A DNA stretch of 64,000 nt from Balaenoptera acutorostrata (Eukaryota; Chordata; Mammalia; Artiodactyla; Balaenopteridae): the NCBI RefSeq assembly GCF_949987535.1, contig NC_080067.1, positions 7,936,001 to 8,000,000 on the forward strand, given 5' to 3'. Positions 59,711 through 64,000 of the stretch are shown here, piece by piece. The notes beneath the pieces are model-generated. The model ran no database searches. It was not told the origin of the DNA and was given only the letters and a program-made list of their open reading frames with translations. Position numbers and translations under genes: made by a program. Numbering within the stretch: the first letter of the stretch is position 1; every line of letters begins with the position of its first letter.

Positions 59711-60272
59711 TATTTTTTAATCATTAACTTAATTTTTAAAAATTGAAGTATGACTTACAATGTTGTGTTAGTTTCAGGTGTACAAAAGTGATTCAATTAT
59801 ACATCTATATATTTATATATATTTTTCAGATTCTTTTCCCTTATAGGTGATTACAAAATATTGAGTACAGTCCCCTGTGCTATACAGTAGGTCCTTGTTG
59901 GTTATCTGTTTTATAGTAGTGTATATATGTTAATACCAAACTCCTAATATGTCCCTCCCCTCCCTTTCCCCCCTGGTAATCGTAAGTTTGTTTTCTATGT
60001 CTGTGGGTCTACTTCTGTTTTGTAAATAAGTTCATTTGTATCATTTTTTTAGATTTGGCATTTAAGTGATATCATATATTTATCTTTCTCTGTCTGACTT
60101 CACTTAGTATGATCATCTCTAGGTCCATCCATGTTGGTGCATATGGCGTCATTTCATTCTTTTTTATGGCTGAGTAGTATTCCATTGTATATATGTACCA
60201 CACCTTCTTTAACCATTCATCTGCCGATGGACGTTTGGGTTGCTTCCATGTCTTGGCTATTGAGAATAGCAC
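59711..60272 (-). mobile_element. L1 3' end, reverse
   Basis: The complement of an L1 3' UTR and ORF2 end (the reverse frame at 60072 onward includes '[19 protein letters not shown]'). TSDs 'tcccacttggtttt' at 59697-59710 and 60273-60286 are perfect over 14 bases. Confidence 0.92.
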
Positions 60273-60519
60273 TCCCACTTGGTTTTTTAATGGTCCGTTT
60301 CCTGCCTTTTCCTCCTTGCACACCATCAGTCTGAATACAGTGGGGGTCACATCACACTGCCCTTGTGAAGGCTGTACCTCTGACTGGGGTCTCTTGTCCT
60401 CAGCCCCTTTCTGCCTGGTAAGTTTCTCTGCCTTCAAACATCTAATCCCTTATTTCCTCTGAAGAGCTTTTTCCTGACTGGTCATTGATACTCAAAGAGC
60501 AGTTTGAGCATCGATAGGA

Positions 60520-60655
60520 CTGTCTGTCCCAACCAGGCTCTGAGTTCCATGAGGGTAGAAGTTATTATTTACCTCAGTGTCTCCTGGACTCTGGGCAATG
60601 CCTAGAACACAACATGCACTCAGTAAATCTTGAATGTATAAATGAATGCAATTCC
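60520..60655 (+). repeat. L2-type relic 3' end
   Basis: 'ggctctgagttccatgaggg', 'gcctagaacacaacatgcac' and 'tcagtaaatcttgaatg' follow the L2 3' end order. Confidence 0.65.
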
Positions 60656-61185
60656 TGCCATTTTGAAGGACTTGGTACTCATAGTGCTTTCAATTTTTAT
60701 TTTATGTTATCTCATGATTTTACCATAAACATCATGGGGGAAAGATTCCTACTACAAATTATGTTGGGAAATCTGTAACTTGCGCTCTTCACCCCAAGTA
60801 AATATGTTAAAAGTAGGTATTATGACTGTTAAAGTTTTGCATATAAATTTCCTGAATCAAATCCTTGGGTGTTTCCCAGTTTTAAAGAGCAGGTGGCATT
60901 TCCACCACTAAGAATCCCTTTTATTTTACTGTGTTTCCTTCATAATTGTAGATATAGGTCTCTTTTGGCCAAGACTTCTGCTATTTATCTTGCTGCTCTG
61001 TCACTTGTCCCAGCATAAACTTGATTTCCGTGGGTAGTTTTGATTCCCTGGGGAAATTTCTCCTGTTTACTGACTCCCGTATCTCATGAGTACATGGTGA
61101 GTGCCAAGTGACAAATTCGATTAAGTTAGTCAGAGTTGTTTTATCAGCCGAAATTTGGCAGACTTTTGCATCCCTAGTTGCCACC
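60656..61185. other. KCNH8 intron, nothing recognised
   Basis: No gene or clear repeat. Confidence 0.45.
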
Positions 61186-61201
61186 CTTCATGGCTATTTT
61201 A

Positions 61202-61548
61202 TTTATTTATTTATTTATTTATTTAAATTAATTAATTAATTAATTTTTGGCTGCATTGGGACTTCGTTGTTGCGCATGGGCTTTCTCTAGTTGAGGCGAG
61301 TGGGGGCTACTCTTAGTTGCGGTGCGCAGGCTTCTCATTGCGGTGGCTTCTCTTGTTGTGGAGCTCAGGCTCTAGGCATGCAGGCTTCAGTAGTTGTGGC
61401 ACACACGCTCTAGCGCGCAGGCTCAGTAGATGTGGCGCACGGGCTTAGTTGCTCCGCAGCATGTGGGATCTTCCCGGACCAGGGCTCAAACCCGTATCCC
61501 CCTGCATTGGCAGGCGGATTCTTAACCACTGGGCCACCAGGGAAGTCC
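61202..61548 (-). mobile_element. Long CHR SINE, reverse
   Basis: The plus strand shows (TTTA)n, 'tttttggctgcattgggact' and 'gggccaccagggaagtcc'. TSDs 'cttcatggctatttta' at 61186-61201 and 61549-61564 are perfect over 16 bases. Confidence 0.94.
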
Positions 61549-61728
61549 CTTCATGGCTATTTTAGATGTGGCCTTCTGATTATTTCTACTTCCAAATACA
61601 GTAGATAAAGAAACCATAACTTAATACACATTATTCTGTTACTTGTGTATTAAGTTACACTTTCTTTACCCATTTTTTTCCCTCTCCCTTCTCATTCTTC
61701 AGTAGATAGGAATCCATCGGTCTGGAAT

Positions 61729-61731
<3 letters not shown>

Positions 61732-61771
<40 letters not shown>

Positions 61772-62038
61772 TTTCTGGCTGTGTTGGGTCTTCATTTCTG
61801 TGCGAGGGCTTTCTCCAGCTGTGGCGAGTGGGGGCCACTCTTCATCGCGGTGCGCGGGCCTCTCACTGTCGCGGCCTCTCCCATTGCGGAGCACAGGCTC
61901 CAGACGCGCAGGCTCAGTAGTTGTGGCTCACGGGCTTAGTTGCTCCGCGGCATGTGGGATCTTCCCAGACCAGGGCTCGAACCCGTGTCCCCTGCATTGG
62001 CAGGCAGATTCTTAACCACTGTGCCACCAGGGAAGCCC
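61732..62038 (-). mobile_element. CHR SINE, reverse
   Basis: The plus strand shows a long (TTTA)n, 'tctggctgtgttgggtcttc' and 'gtgccaccagggaagccc'. TSDs 'cggtctggaattta' at 61718-61731 and 62039-62052 are perfect over 14 bases. Confidence 0.94.
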
Positions 62039-62052
62039 CGGTCTGGAATTTA

Positions 62053-64000
62053 AAACTGTTAGCCAAACCAGTTCACCATTACCATCTGTGTAGGCAATTG
62101 TTCACATCCAAGATTTCTCTAGCCTTTCCGAAGTCCCAACTGTTAGGAAGAAGAAGTGATGAAAACACCATCTGTGTATCCAAGTAATTCAGTGTTCTAG
62201 CCAAAACTTTGGAGAATCTAAAGACTATTCCCTTCTCTGTTCTCCCAACACCATGCATTTAACCAACAAGTCATTAGCTGTTTAGAAGGTTTGCAGGCAG
62301 TGTATTCACTCTTTTGAGCAGCATCTCCCATCATGAATAGAAATACCTGTGTGACAACTGATTTGTCAACTGCCCACGATTATCCACCCACTGATCTTTC
62401 CATACCGCTAAGAAGGGAATCACAAAGTGCCACAATTTTTCTATTTCTGCCATATCCAGGTTTCCTCCGAACTTCTGTTTGGTGCAGAAATAAATCACTG
62501 TCGCCTACATTTCCAGAGTACCTGGGTTTCTCCTTTCACGTTTAATTTGTTTCATTCATGTGACAGTACTTCTTATCCTCCTGAGTCATATTTCAACAAG
62601 GGCTTTGTTGTGACGATTAAATAATATGATGGATGTTAAAGTTTATTCCCCACAGGATTGGTATTATGTCAGAATTTCAGGTGTCTGGATTTGATAATGC
62701 AACACAGGCATTAAGCTTAGTTGAAACTTTGTGGTAGGGAATACTAACTCAGGAAACACTGAGCCCAAAGAAAATAAAAGCCAGTTATCTCTGTAACTCC
62801 TCTTCAGCCTCAGCATGGAGAGGCAAACCATTCCTGTTAACACTTTTACATAATTAATATTGGAAGAAACAGAGTCTCCACGTTTTAGCATTGCCTTGTG
62901 TGGATCTTTCCAGTAGCAAATAGTAACAGCAATAACCAGAGCTTTTGAAAATTTTTGATGAAGATCCTGTATCCTGTATAAGTCTAAGGTTTGAGAAATT
63001 GCAGTCAGATGGATTAAGAATTTTCTATAAAGGATGAGTGAGTCAAAATACAATGATGTGCAGCTTGGTGTTGGTAAGAATTGAGTAAGGACCAATGTGG
63101 GGCAGGGGTGGGTGTGGGTACAGTGGTCTTTATCGTTCTTTATAGTAGCTCAAGGCCTTACACAAATCCTGCCATCTATAAATGTTTGTTGATACATGAG
63201 TAATTTAATAAATGGTAAATTGCATGGCTAATTTCTTACTATGAGTTTGTTATTTTCATTTGAACTTAAATAACTTTCTTCAATCTCCCTGAAATAGCAC
63301 TGCAAGACACAGAAGTATCACTATGCATCTAGCAGGTAAGAATGTCTCATATGATCTCGGTGTTTCATGGAAGTCCCCACCACTTCAGAATAGGAGATTT
63401 TGAAAACACTGTGTTGTTACATGGCTTAAAGAATCCATCTGTGATGTTGGTGACCTGTGGTCCCAATAACACTTGCATGGCCAGCTTTTATATGTGCATT
63501 TTGGTACAAGCACAGATTTGCTTTTTTAGTGTGTCTTTGGATTGTGCCTTTTGCAAACAGGAGTGTGAGTTTCATAATGAAGCCCAGAATGTGTCCTTGA
63601 CAATATCTTTTGTTTCACATAGAAAATAGCTTCCTTTCATCTTCTGTTATTCTCGTTTTATGTTTCTCAATCTTAGCAATTGGTATGGTATGATTCATGG
63701 ACTCTGAGTATAACCAAAACTTCAGTTGATAGAGAAAAAATGTGATTTCCATTTCTGTGCATTCAGTAAGCAGATGGGGAATGCATCTGTTGATATAATC
63801 TTCTTAGCTTGAGGAGTTCTTGACCTGTCACTCAATTTTTGCCAAACATGTACATATTTTCCTGCCAGACACAATTTTTCTAAATTCAGGGATACTAATT
63901 ACACCAATCCTCTCCCCCTGCCATGAGCACATATACATTTTTACAAACTCTGATTCAGGTAATTAAATGGTCTTTCATTTAATCCTTTGTTATGTTGCAT
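62053..64000. other. KCNH8 intron, nothing recognised
   Basis: No interspersed repeat that I can name. The 143-residue reverse frame at 62664-63095 has no motif or splice context. Confidence 0.45.

Larger units (their letters stand above)
54501..64000 (-). other. KCNH8: KCNH8 last intron (partial)
   Basis: Inferred from the acceptor at 54499. I found no sequence matching the preceding KCNH8 exon up to the window edge, so this intron is probably over 9.5 kb. It carries five CHR SINEs, three L1 3' fragments and MIR/L2 relics. Confidence 0.75.

Noticed and set aside
62664..63095. 143-residue reverse frame considered as the preceding KCNH8 exon
   Set aside because: Sequence does not resemble KCNH8; no suitable splice sites or codon pattern.

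Overview
This window is non-microbial nuclear DNA from a mammal, most likely a cetacean (whale or dolphin). The main evidence is ten copies of the CHR-type tRNA-derived SINE, whose long form begins 'gggcttccctggtggcgcag' and ends in an A-rich AAAT-type tail. This SINE is typical of Cetacea and its hippo and ruminant relatives. I saw no BovB or dimeric Bov-A elements, which argues against a ruminant. The large L1 load and the ancient mammalian repeats (MIR, MER5-like, MLT1-family solo LTRs, L1M) fit the same picture. There are no operons, CRISPR arrays, bacterial genes or standalone RNA genes.

The only host gene I can support is on the minus strand: the terminal coding exon of KCNH8 (Kv12.1/ELK-family voltage-gated potassium channel) at 53800-54498. 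It has a clean splice acceptor at 54499-54500 and ends in the family-characteristic KAINV tail. Its 3' UTR runs toward lower coordinates, with a possible poly(A) signal at 52944-52949. From 54499 to the right edge is the last intron; the preceding exon was not found. Everything left of about 52.9 kb is intergenic DNA downstream of KCNH8.

The intergenic part is built mainly from L1. Three near-complete but dead plus-strand L1 copies lie at 7502-13784 (L1 A), 15572-22459 (L1 B, older, with a long inter-ORF spacer) and 37522-43281 (L1 C). Each carries its own kind of 5' UTR. Many truncated 3' ends lie around and inside them, and target-site duplications (TSDs) give the insertion order. For example, L1 C sits inside an older L1 3' end, L1 A sits inside an older reverse-strand L1, and a SINE sits inside L1 A's ORF2. 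Three solo MaLR LTRs (1862, 25751, 31738) and scattered MIR, L2-like and MER5-like relics fill much of the rest.

I did not find a new gene system. The less expected structures are two inverted duplications (43798-44074 with 45945-46234; 32375-32553 with 33268-33440) and a two-part L1 insertion bounded by one 16-base TSD. There are also two SINEs that appear to carry 3'-transduced DNA, a twin-primed L1 whose 3' TSD was hit again by a SINE, a 26-base tail-only insertion with a perfect 13-base TSD, a palindrome-rich patch inside L1 B, and a G-rich tract with quadruplex potential. All alignments were done by eye and repeat family names are from memory.
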